From: JBBPZA01 sp963728925
GTDB lineage: Bacteria; Actinomycetota; Thermoleophilia; Solirubrobacterales; Solirubrobacteraceae
Assembly: GCA_963728925.1 (NCBI GenBank)
Contig: CAVSMB010000020.1
Location: forward strand, 1 to 18,170
Length of the DNA: 18,170 nt
Reading direction: 5' to 3'
Positions 1-9,206 of the stretch are shown piece after piece (the first letter of the stretch is position 1; every line of letters starts with the position of its first letter). The translations under genes were made by a program, and so were the position numbers. The notes beneath the pieces were generated by a model. The model had not been told where the DNA came from, did not search any database, and saw only the letters and a program-made list of their open reading frames with translations.

Positions 1-1
1 C

Positions 2-1231
2 GACGTGCTCGCCGACCCGAGCATCGGCGGGCTGCTTCCGGAGGAGCCCGCCGACCCCGGGCCGCCGCTGCCCGACGGCCCGTACGAAGCCTACCTCCGC
101 GACGTGCTGGAACGCGGGACGACGCCGAACGGGGTGTTCGCTGCCAAGCTCATGTGGGGCTACCTCGAGGACGCTGTTTCCCGCCTGCGCAGCCTCGAGG
201 GCGTGGACGGCGCCGAGCCCGCGCAGGTGCTCGCCGCGGCCTTCGCCCGCCCCCGCTACGTCGTCGTCGTGCGGCGCGACAAGCTGCGCCAGGCGATCTC
301 GCTGTGGCGCGCCGTGCAGAGCTCGAGCTGGCGCGCCGGCGAGGGCGACGGCGACCCCGAGCCAGTGTTCAGCGCCCGCGCGATCGCGCACCTGCGCGAC
401 CAGCTCGCCTCCCAGGAGGCGGCGTGGTCGGGGTTCTTCGCGTGGGCCACGATCGCTCCGCTCACGCTGGTCTACGAGGACTACGCGAACGAGCTGGAGG
501 GCGCGGTGCGCGAGGTGCTCGCGCATATCGGCGTCGCAGCGCCGGAGGACCTCGACGTCGCCGTGCCGCTGCGCCGTCAGGCCGACGCGCTGACCGACGC
601 GTGGGTCGAGCGCTTCACGCGGGAGGCGGCGAGCGTTCGCCGCAGCCCGGACGTCGTGTGGCACAGCGGAGAGCTCGACCGTGCGACGCGCTGGCGCGAG
701 CTCGGGGTCCAGGGCACGACCGTGTGGTTCACCGGCCTGCCCGCCTCGGGCAAGTCGGCGATCGCCAGCGTGGTCGAGCGTCAGCTCGTGGCCGGCGGGG
801 TGCCGGCCTACGTGATCGACGGCGACAACGTCCGCCACGGGCTGTCGGGCGATCTGGGCTTCGACAAGGACGCGCGCAAGGAGAACGTGCGGCGCGTCGC
901 CGACGTCGCGCGCATGTTCGCCGACGCGGGGATCGTCGCGCTCTGCTCGCTCGTCTCCCCCTTCGCCGACGATCGCCGCTACGCCCGCACCGTCCACTCA
1001 GACCACGAGCTGCGCTTCCTCGAGGCCTACGTGGACACGCCGGCCGAGGTGTGCGCGCGGCGCGACCCCAAGGGCCTCTACGCGCGCGCCCGCGCGGGGG
1101 AGATCTCGGACTTCACGGGCGTCAACGCGCCCTACGAGGCGCCCGAGGATCCGGAGCTCGTCCTGCACTCGGGCAGCGAGTCGCTGCGCCACAGCGCCAG
1201 CCGGGTGCTCGAGGCGCTTCGCGCCCGGTAG
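2..1231 (+). CDS. Stf0-type sulfotransferase fused to adenylylsulfate (APS) kinase, 5' end cut by window
   Basis: The frame is open to the window edge. The GTG at 5 is probably internal, because the PAPS-binding loop normally at the N-terminus of Stf0 sulfotransferases (PRSGS-like) is missing, so the real start lies upstream. Counting from base 5, residues 1 to about 225 resemble the Stf0 family (trehalose 2-sulfotransferase type), with the stretch KLRQAISLWRAVQ near residue 95. Residues from about 236 to the end form a complete CysC-type APS kinase: P-loop GLPASGKS at 244-251, DGDNVRHGL, the RKENVRRVA helix and DPKGLYARAR followed by the DFTGVNAPYE block. APS kinase makes PAPS, the donor used by the sulfotransferase, so the chain could make and use its own donor. 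The gene converges on acnA with a 7-base gap. No sulfate adenylyltransferase is visible in the window. Confidence 0.85.
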   Translation, partial: DVLADPSIGGLLPEEPADPGPPLPDGPYEAYLRDVLERGTTPNGVFAAKLMWGYLEDAVSRLRSLEGVDGAEPAQVLAAAFARPRYVVVVRRDKLRQAISLWRAVQSSSWRAGEGDGDPEPVFSARAIAHLRDQLASQEAAWSGFFAWATIAPLTLVYEDYANELEGAVREVLAHIGVAAPEDLDVAVPLRRQADALTDAWVERFTREAASVRRSPDVVWHSGELDRATRWRELGVQGTTVWFTGLPASGKSAIASVVERQLVAGGVPAYVIDGDNVRHGLSGDLGFDKDARKENVRRVADVARMFADAGIVALCSLVSPFADDRRYARTVHSDHELRFLEAYVDTPAEVCARRDPKGLYARARAGEISDFTGVNAPYEAPEDPELVLHSGSESLRHSASRVLEALRAR

Positions 1232-1238
1232 CCGTTCG

Positions 1239-4013
<2,775 letters not shown>

Positions 4014-4089
4014 GGCCTAGACCCTAGTAGGCGCGATCTGGCGACCCTGCCCTCCGCGCTGCCCTGCTGCCCGAATTAGACTCGGGCCC

Positions 4090-4242
4090 ATGGGCGTCGG
4101 AGCCGCCATCGCACTTGGTGCCGCGGTCGGTTTGGTGCTTGGCATCGTCGTCAGCGCGACCACGGACGTCCCGTTCGCCCCTGAGGCCGGGCTCGCGCTC
4201 GGTGCGCTCATCGGCTGGCTCTCGCGCCGGAGCCGCGAATAG
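4090..4242 (+). CDS. Small two-helix glycine-rich membrane protein (50 aa), unrecognised
   Basis: A 50-codon reading frame starts at ATG 4090 and ends at TAG 4240-4242. It encodes two hydrophobic segments, residues 4-22 and 33-45, rich in Gly/Ala with small-residue spacing typical of packed helix pairs. They are separated by a short polar turn containing TTDVPFAPE, and the tail is basic (SRRSRE). It ends 2 bases before the stop of the convergent gene at 4244 and diverges from acnA. A possible -10 element (TTAGACT) lies about a dozen bases upstream, which would make the transcript nearly leaderless. The helix pair resembles the N-terminal part of the membrane protein at 5110-5559, so a related fold is possible. 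The function is unknown, and coding status rests on the clean hydrophobic pattern and fit between neighbours. Confidence 0.55.
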   Translation: MGVGAAIALGAAVGLVLGIVVSATTDVPFAPEAGLALGALIGWLSRRSRE

Positions 4243-4243
4243 A

Positions 4244-5113
4244 TCACTCGCGCCGCGCTCCGAGGCGTTCGATCTCGAAGTGGAGGGTCAGGAAGCGTTG
4301 ACCGGCGAGGAAGAAGCTGTGGTCAGTGATCAGCTCGCCGTCGGCGACGTAGACGAAGATCTGCTCTTGGAAATAGAGCAGCTTCACAACGGTCAACGCG
4401 TCGCGCTCGCTGTCGACGGAGCTGAGGTAGTGCCCGGGGAACGCGAGCTGGGTTCGCGACGTCAGAACGAAGTCGTGCTCTCCGGCGTTGCGTGGCTCCA
4501 GGGTGGCCGTGAAGTTGGCGCTGGGAATCGGGAAGCCGACGCTCACGTAGCCGCGGTCCTCGTGGCGGAAGCTGGTGTAGATGCCGACGTAGATCGGCTT
4601 GCCTGAGTCCGCGAAAGTCCGGATCCAGCCGCGGATGTCGATCTCCTCGGAGCCGTCGAGCGTGATCGTGTCGATCGTGCTGACCATCCCCCGCTGGGCC
4701 TCTTCGATGTTGGACGGGATCGCGGCCTGGCCGAGCGGCTGGGCGACCAGTCGCTTGAAGACCTCGTAGCCGGGCTTCATCCAGCGCCGCCACTCGGGCA
4801 CGATCGACAGTCGGAAGCGGCTCGTGTGTTCGTAGAACTCGCGGATCAGCGGATGCACCCGGCCGGCGTCGAAGCTCGGCCCATCCAGGCTGTCGAGCGA
4901 TGCGAGGATCCCGACATCGGGCGGGTTGCGGCGAAAGGTGCCGCCCCGGACCTTCGCGAGCTGCTCGACGTAGTCGGCGCCGACGTAGCGGGAGCGCGCC
5001 TCGAACGGCACGACATAGCGCAGATCGGACGCCGGCACCTCCTCGGCCATCACGCGCACGAGCGGCCGGCCGCGATAGGCGATAGCCGCGACCACGCGAT
5101 AGACGATCGTCAC
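4244..5113 (-). CDS. Unrecognised protein, N-terminal hydrophobic segment plus soluble domain
   Basis: I do not recognise this family. The chosen start is GTG 5113, which overlaps the TGA of the upstream gene as GTGA, the same 4-base coupling seen elsewhere in the window; it gives 289 residues. The first 20 residues are hydrophobic and basic. The rest looks soluble, with a recognisable N-terminal block (SDLRYVVPFEARSRYVG) and a beta-rich C-terminal half with several aromatic strands (KPIYVGIYTSFRHEDRGYVS, EQIFVYVADGELITDHSFF). The in-frame open stretch upstream to 5665 is low-complexity Arg/Gly/Pro and is a shadow of the gene at 5110. The frame just before the GTG also reads as hydrophobic, so a frameshift joining the two genes into one membrane protein of about 440 residues cannot be excluded. 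Base composition seems somewhat less GC-rich than the neighbours. Confidence 0.75.
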   Translation of the reverse strand: MTIVYRVVAAIAYRGRPLVRVMAEEVPASDLRYVVPFEARSRYVGADYVEQLAKVRGGTFRRNPPDVGILASLDSLDGPSFDAGRVHPLIREFYEHTSRFRLSIVPEWRRWMKPGYEVFKRLVAQPLGQAAIPSNIEEAQRGMVSTIDTITLDGSEEIDIRGWIRTFADSGKPIYVGIYTSFRHEDRGYVSVGFPIPSANFTATLEPRNAGEHDFVLTSRTQLAFPGHYLSSVDSERDALTVVKLLYFQEQIFVYVADGELITDHSFFLAGQRFLTLHFEIERLGARRE

Positions 5114-5559
5114 CGCCGCGGCGACCAGCGCCGACTCGATGCCGACATGAGCGCTTGGAACAGCGCGCCTACGACGGCGCCGACCAGGAGCCCGAGCGCC
5201 ACCTTCAGCGGGCGCAGGCCGAGGAGACCGAGCAGCACACCGCTGACGACCGCAGTCAGGAAAACCTGGTCCGGGCCGTAGATCAAGCCCAGCAGCCAGC
5301 CGAACAGGGCCATCAGCAACGCGCTCGAGAGGATGCGATACCACAGCGGCTTCACCGCGGCGACGCCCCGGCTCATGCTCGTGACCGCCTCGGCCGGCGC
5401 GTAGAGCACTGCACCGATCAGGGCGCCCGCGCCGACCCCGACCCCCTCGACCGAGTCGCCGATCACCGCGCCCGAGGCGGCGCCGAGTGCCGCTCCCCAA
5501 ACCACCGCGTCGACAAGTCGGCCGGAACGGCTTCGTCTCCGTCGGTCCGGAGCGCCCAT
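5110..5559 (-). CDS. Unrecognised multi-helix membrane protein, coupled to the next gene
   Basis: The 149-residue protein starts with a basic stretch (residues 5-14, PDRRRRSRSG) followed by four or more hydrophobic segments. The first two (about 17-36 and 40-55) are rich in Gly/Ala with zipper-like spacing, and the later ones (about 73-95, 100-113 and 117-137) are Leu/Val-rich. It ends in a short basic tail, SSRRWSPRR. The start ATG at 5557-5559 lies about 100 bases from the divergent DUF427 gene. Its stop TGA overlaps the GTG of the next gene, so the two are likely translated together and may act as a pair in the membrane. No domain family is recognised. The alternative is that both are halves of one frameshifted gene. 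Confidence 0.7.
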   Translation of the reverse strand: MGAPDRRRRSRSGRLVDAVVWGAALGAASGAVIGDSVEGVGVGAGALIGAVLYAPAEAVTSMSRGVAAVKPLWYRILSSALLMALFGWLLGLIYGPDQVFLTAVVSGVLLGLLGLRPLKVALGLLVGAVVGALFQALMSASSRRWSPRR

Positions 5560-5605
5560 GATCCGGGAGTATCCCGGCGCTGATCAACGGCGGCGTCGGG
5601 GCGCC

Positions 5606-5629
5606 GGCGAACGGCAGCCGCCGTTCGCC
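5606..5629. promoter_or_regulatory. Perfect 10-bp inverted repeat in a divergent intergenic region
   Basis: The arms GGCGAACGGC (5606-5615) and GCCGTTCGCC (5620-5629) are exact reverse complements around a 4-base centre, AGCC. The repeat lies between the divergent starts at 5559 (-) and 5664 (+), where a regulator-binding palindrome is plausible. No U-tract follows on either side, and neither flanking gene ends here, so a terminator is unlikely. Confidence 0.45.
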
Positions 5630-5663
5630 TGACCCACGCTCCGGCATGGCCCGTAGCGCTGCC

Positions 5664-6122
5664 ATGGAGTCAGTCTGGGACTACCCCCGCCCGCCCGCGG
5701 TCGTGCCGTCCGCGCTGCACATGACCGTGCGCGCCGGCGATGAGCTGGTCGCGGAGTCCGATCGGGCGCTGCGGGTGCTCGAGACGGCGTCGCCGCCGAC
5801 CGTCTACGTGCCGCTCGAGGACGTTCGCGCGGAGCTGCTGCGTCCCGCCGGCGGGCGCTCAGTGTGCGAGTGGAAGGGCGTCGCGTCCTACTGGGACGTC
5901 GTCGCCGACGGGCTCGTCGCCCGGCAGGCCGCATGGGGCTACCCCGACCCGGTTCCCGCCTACGCGCAGCTCACCGACCACCTGTGCTTCTACCCCGGCC
6001 GCGTGGCCTGCTGGCTGGGCGACGAGCGCGTCCGGCCGCAGGACGGCGACTTCTACGGTGGCTGGATCACCAACGACATCCAGGGTCCCTTCAAGGGCGC
6101 ACCGGGAACGCTGGGCTGGTAG
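5664..6122 (+). CDS. DUF427 domain protein
   Basis: The protein of 152 residues matches the DUF427 family. Typical features are the opening VWDYPRPP, the SDRALRVLET strand, the YVPLEDVRAELL motif, the core CEWKGVASYWDV, and a C-terminal aromatic region ending near GWITNDIQGPFKG. The family is a small soluble beta fold without an assigned biochemical role in most bacteria. I chose ATG 5664 because family members usually begin a few residues before VWDYPRPP; an in-frame ATG at 5646 would add six residues. It ends 14 bases before the ATG of the broken amine oxidase gene, so the two could once have been co-transcribed. Confidence 0.88.
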   Translation: MESVWDYPRPPAVVPSALHMTVRAGDELVAESDRALRVLETASPPTVYVPLEDVRAELLRPAGGRSVCEWKGVASYWDVVADGLVARQAAWGYPDPVPAYAQLTDHLCFYPGRVACWLGDERVRPQDGDFYGGWITNDIQGPFKGAPGTLGW

Positions 6123-6136
6123 CGTCGCGCGCCGCG

Positions 6137-6535
6137 ATGGCGGCGCAGCGGTCGGTCACACGATGAGGGTTGATCGGCGGGGCAGCCGCCGTCGGCGCGA
6201 GCGCCGCGCTGCCGGGCGCGGCCGGAGCGACGACGTGGCGGACGCGGCGGGTCGACGTGGTCGTCGTCGGGGCCGGCCTGTCCGGGCTCGCCGCGGCGCG
6301 CCGGATCGCGGCCGCCGGGAAGTCCGTGCTCGTGCTCGAGGCCCGCGACCGCGTTGGCGGCCGCACGCTCAACGCCTCGATCGGCGGTGGGAAGGCGGTC
6401 GAGGTCGGCGGCCAATGGGTGGGCCCCACCCAGGACCGTCTCTTCGCGCTCGCGCGCGAGCTCGGCGTGAAGACGTTCCCGACCTACAACACCGGGTCGA
6501 ACCTCTACTACCGCGAGGGAACGAGCAAGCGTAGT
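6137..6535 (+). pseudogene. Broken Tat-exported flavin monoamine oxidase, N-terminal quarter only
   Basis: From ATG 6137 the frame reads MAAQRSVTR, then TGA at 6164-6166, then continues in the same frame as GLIGG and a hydrophobic Ala/Gly stretch ending near GAAGATTW. Replacing TGA by CGA restores a twin-arginine signal peptide (TRRGLIGG). The FAD-binding region follows: VVVGAGLSGLAAARR, LVLEARDRVGGRT and VEVGGQWVGPTQDR, all standard for flavin-containing amine oxidases that deaminate primary amines. Family members are about 450-500 residues, but similarity ends after YYREG near 6520, where the sequence passes into a kinase gene on the other strand. A TTG start at 6170 would avoid the stop but lose the twin-arginine signal. 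The open frame continuing to 7564 is antisense shadow. This is a non-functional remnant in my reading. Confidence 0.8.
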
Positions 6536-7185
6536 CCAGGAGCACGCCGGGTGGCGACGTCCGCCGAGAGGTCGCGCTCGCGGCCGAGCAGCCGCGCGAT
6601 GCGGACGGCGGTGGTGTCCAGCGCCTCCGCCACCGCGTCCATCTCGGGAATGCCGGAGCGGCTCGCGCGCGCCGAGAAGTCGCCCGTGCCGAGCAGCGTC
6701 GACGTCCGCGAGAGGCGCTCGAGCGGCCGGGCCAGCCGGCGGCCCTGGACGACGGCGAGCCCGACCGCGGCCGCCGTCCCGCCGACGGCGAGCAACCCGA
6801 CCAGCAGCCAGACGCCGCGCTGGCGACCGGACACCTCGCTCGCCGGCTCGCTGGCGATCACCTGGACGTCTCGAGCCAGGCCCGACCGCACCGAGAGCGC
6901 GGCGCCGGGGATCGGCACGCCGACCGCCGTCCGGCGGCCCCGCGAGTCGATCACGGTGACCCAGTGGCGCGGATGGACCAGCCGCGCCAGGGCGGTGGCG
7001 TCCAGGGGCCGCCCTCCCTCGACGGGATCGTCGACGGCGGCGGCGACGGTGTCGGCCTCGCGCTCGAGCCGGCCGACGGCCTCCGAGTGCGCGCGACGCG
7101 CCCCGACGATGCCCAGCGGAACCCCGAGGACGAGCACGGCGGCGAGCGCGATGAGCGCGGTGGAGGCGACCAGCCGGCGGCGCAC
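6508..7185 (-). CDS. Sensor histidine kinase, truncated before the catalytic core
   Basis: The 225-residue frame starts at GTG 7183-7185, directly after the response regulator stop. It contains a first membrane helix (about residues 5-27), an extracytoplasmic loop of about 90 residues, a second helix (about 124-146) and a HAMP linker (RRLARPLERLSRTSTLLGTGDFSAR). The protein then reaches RERDLSADVA, the residues just before the phospho-accepting H-box (SHELRTP in relatives), and continues as an unrelated basic tail to a stop at 6508. The phosphorylation histidine and the whole ATPase domain are missing. A complete kinase of this type is about 400-480 residues. The truncation point coincides with the point where the converging amine oxidase gene is cut. 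The remaining protein could bind a signal but cannot phosphorylate. Confidence 0.85.
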   Translation of the reverse strand: MRRRLVASTALIALAAVLVLGVPLGIVGARRAHSEAVGRLEREADTVAAAVDDPVEGGRPLDATALARLVHPRHWVTVIDSRGRRTAVGVPIPGAALSVRSGLARDVQVIASEPASEVSGRQRGVWLLVGLLAVGGTAAAVGLAVVQGRRLARPLERLSRTSTLLGTGDFSARASRSGIPEMDAVAEALDTTAVRIARLLGRERDLSADVATRRAPGLRLLVPSR

Positions 7186-7872
7186 TCAGGCCTCGAAGCG
7201 CAGCCCGACGCCGCGGACCGTCGTCAGCAGCGCAGGCTCGCCGGCGTCGTCGCCGAGCTTGCGCCGCAACCAGGAGACGTGCATGTCGAGCGTCTTGGTG
7301 GAGCCGAACCAGTTCGCGTCCCACACCTCGCGCATGATGCGCTCCCGCCGGACGACGGCGCCGGCCTCCTCGACGAGCAGTGCTAGGAGATCGAACTCCT
7401 TTGGGGTCAGCTCGAGCTCGCGTCCGTCGCGCCACGCGCGTCGCGCGGTGCGGTCCACGCGGACGCCCCTGGCCTCGACCGTCGGGGCCCTGGCGGCGCC
7501 GCGGCGAAGCTGGGCGCGCATGCGCGCGAGCAGCTCCGCGAGACGGAACGGCTTGGTCACGTAGTCGTCGGCGCCGGCCTCGAGGCCCTCGACGACGTCG
7601 AGCTCCTCGCCAAGCGCGGTGAGCAGCAGGATCGGCAGCTCCGGGTGCACGCGGCGCACGCGACGGCACACCTCGAGGCCATCGAGCCGCGGCAAGCCGA
7701 TGTCGAGGACCAGGAGGTCGTGGTTGCCCGCCACCCCCAGCCGCGCCACCCCCAGCCGCGCCGCCTCCTCGCCGTCGCCGACGGCGTCGACCTCGTAGCC
7801 GTCGCGCACGAGCGCACGGGCGAGCGGCTCGAGGATCCCCGCGTCGTCTTCTGCGATCAGCAGGCGCGACAA
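7186..7872 (-). CDS. OmpR/PhoB-family response regulator
   Basis: The 228-residue protein has an N-terminal receiver domain with the acidic pair EDD at residues 8-10, phospho-acceptor Asp57 (LLVLDIGLP), Thr85 and Lys107 (YVTKPF). A C-terminal winged-helix DNA-binding domain follows (ELTPKEFDLLALL, then TLDMHVSWLRRKLG and TTVRGVGLRFEA). The start is TTG at 7870-7872; no better start is visible in frame. It precedes the truncated kinase with no gap (TGA then GTG), as in normal regulator-kinase pairs. The receiver contains a short duplication, RLGVARLGVA at residues 39-48, encoded by a 15-base tandem repeat. Because the partner kinase lacks its catalytic part, this regulator may be orphaned, constitutive, or served by another kinase. 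Its likely target is the divergent redox operon starting at 7985. Confidence 0.93.
   Translation of the reverse strand: MSRLLIAEDDAGILEPLARALVRDGYEVDAVGDGEEAARLGVARLGVAGNHDLLVLDIGLPRLDGLEVCRRVRRVHPELPILLLTALGEELDVVEGLEAGADDYVTKPFRLAELLARMRAQLRRGAARAPTVEARGVRVDRTARRAWRDGRELELTPKEFDLLALLVEEAGAVVRRERIMREVWDANWFGSTKTLDMHVSWLRRKLGDDAGEPALLTTVRGVGLRFEA
7731..7760. repeat. 15-bp tandem duplication inside the response regulator gene
   Basis: CCACCCCCAGCCGCG occurs twice head to tail at 7731-7745 and 7746-7760. In the encoded protein this duplicates five residues (GVARL register) in the receiver domain, between the second helix and the strand carrying Asp57. The reading frame is kept. Confidence 0.8.
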
Positions 7873-7921
7873 TGCCTGAGGCTAGCCGCGCGGCGTACGG
7901 GCGTCGCCGCCGCTGCGTGGC

Positions 7922-7939
7922 CTTTGCCGAAGCTTTGCC
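7922..7939 (+). promoter_or_regulatory. Candidate response-regulator operator, 7-4-7 direct repeat
   Basis: CTTTGCC (7922-7928) and CTTTGCC (7933-7939) are identical heptamers separated by GAAG. This gives the 11-base period typical of PhoB/OmpR-type boxes, where two regulator subunits bind one face of DNA in tandem. It lies 50 bases from the response regulator start and 46 bases before the redox operon start, so it could serve either or both promoters. Binding by this regulator is inferred. Confidence 0.5.
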
Positions 7940-7984
7940 CGCGCGTGATGGGAGGTTGACCCCCCAACCCGCACACTGCTCCGC

Positions 7985-8290
7985 ATGCTCAGCGATCGCT
8001 CTGACGCCCGGGACCGCGCGCTGCGGGCCGCGAGGCGCGTCACCGCCGCGTCGATCGCCGGTGCGGTCGGCCTGACCGCGGCCCTCTCCGGCGTCGCCGC
8101 GCAGGCCGTGAAGGGCCACGGCAAGCCGGCCTCCACGCCTCCGGCAACCCCGGCGCGCGTCGTCGTCCCCGCGCCTCAGGCGATTCCGCGGATCGGCGGT
8201 GGAGCGCCCGCTCCGCAGCCGCCCGCCCAGGCGCCCGCACCGGCGCCGAGCCCGCCGCCGGTCCCTCCGGCCGTCTCCGGCGGCTCGTGA
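7985..8290 (+). CDS. Small membrane-anchored or secreted proline-rich protein, first gene of redox operon
   Basis: The 101-residue protein has a basic N-terminus (RDRALRAARRVTAAS), one hydrophobic segment (about residues 22-42, ending ALSGVAAQA), and then a tail of nearly 60 residues dominated by Pro and Ala (for example APAPQPPAQAPAPAPS). The helix may be an uncleaved anchor or a signal peptide cut after AQA. No FMN-binding or heme motif is visible. Its TGA overlaps the GTG of apbE (GTGA), so it is the first gene of the operon. In similar loci this position can hold the flavinylated FMN-binding protein that ApbE modifies, but this chain lacks that domain. The proline-rich tail may act as a periplasmic spacer. 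Function unassigned. Confidence 0.75.
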   Translation: MLSDRSDARDRALRAARRVTAASIAGAVGLTAALSGVAAQAVKGHGKPASTPPATPARVVVPAPQAIPRIGGGAPAPQPPAQAPAPAPSPPPVPPAVSGGS

Positions 8291-9206
8291 CGCCCACGAC
8301 GGCTCGCTGGCCCGCGCTGGGGACGACCGCCTCGGTGCACGTTGACCACGCGCGCGTGTTGGCGCTCGCGCGCGCCGCCGTCGAGCGCGAGCTCGACGCG
8401 ATCGACGCCGCGTGCAGCCGCTTTCGCGAGGACTCCGAGCTGATGGGCGTGAACCGCGCGGCGGGCCGGCCGGTCGTCGTCGGGCCCGTGCTCATCGCCG
8501 CCGTGCAGGCCGCGGTGCGGGTCGCGCGGGCGACCGACGGGGACGTCGACCCGACCGTCGGGCGGGCGATGGCCCTCGCCGGCTATGACCGCAACTTCTC
8601 GCGGTGCGTGACTCCGGCGCCCCGCTGCGCGCCGCCTCGGTGCCCGGGTGGCAGGCCGTCGTGGTCGACGCGCGAGAGCGCACCGTGCGGGTGCCCGCCG
8701 GGGTCTCGCTCGACCTGGGCGCGAGCGCGAAGGCGCTCGCGGCCGACCGCGCGGCCGCGGCCGCCGCGCGCGCGACCGGCGCCGGGGTGCTGGTCAACCT
8801 CGGCGGCGACATCGCGGTCGCCGGGCCCAGCCCCGACGAAGGCTGGGCGGTGCGCGCCTGCGAGGACCACCGCGACGGCCCGGAGGCGCCCGGGCAGACC
8901 GTCGCGATCCGGAGCGGAGGGCTGGCGACCTCCAGCACGACGTCGCGCCGCTGGCGGCGCGGGTCGCAGGCCGCGCACCACATCGTCGACCCCGCCACCG
9001 GGCTTCCGGCGCGAGAGGTGTGGCGAGCGGCGAGCGTCGCCGCCGCGACGTGCGTTGATGCGAACGCCGCGAGCACCGCGGCGATCGTCCGCGGCGCCCG
9101 TGCGCCGGCGCGGCTGCACGCCGCCGGGCTGCCGGCGCGCCTCGTCGCCGTCGACGGCTCGATCACGACGGCGGGCGGCTGGCCGGCGCCCTCGGAGGCG
9201 ACGTGA
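8287..9206 (+). pseudogene. apbE: FAD:protein FMN transferase ApbE, single-base frameshift
   Basis: ApbE attaches FMN from FAD to Ser/Thr residues of exported redox proteins. The N-terminal third reads in the frame of GTG 8287 (WPALGTTASVHV, CSRFREDSELMGVNRAAG, DPTVGRAMALAGYDRNFS). From about 8601 similarity moves to another frame: AVRDSGAPL, LDLGASAKALAADRA, VNLGGDIAVAG and HHIVDPATGLPA, ending at TGA 9206. Restoring one G near 8599-8602 gives an uninterrupted protein of about 306 residues, the normal ApbE length, with all family motifs. As written the gene is broken; a true mutation and a sequencing error cannot be told apart here. It overlaps its neighbours by GTGA on both sides, so the rest of the operon was built around an intact gene. 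The unshifted frame stays open to 11532 and should not be taken as a giant protein. Confidence 0.88.

Noticed and set aside
6536..7564. Continuation of the amine oxidase frame
   Set aside because: After about 6520 it has no amine oxidase similarity and is antisense to the kinase and response regulator.
6053..8119. A 688-codon minus-strand open frame
   Set aside because: It overlaps the response regulator and kinase in another frame and is Arg/Ala/Gly-rich shadow; the real genes show clear domain motifs.
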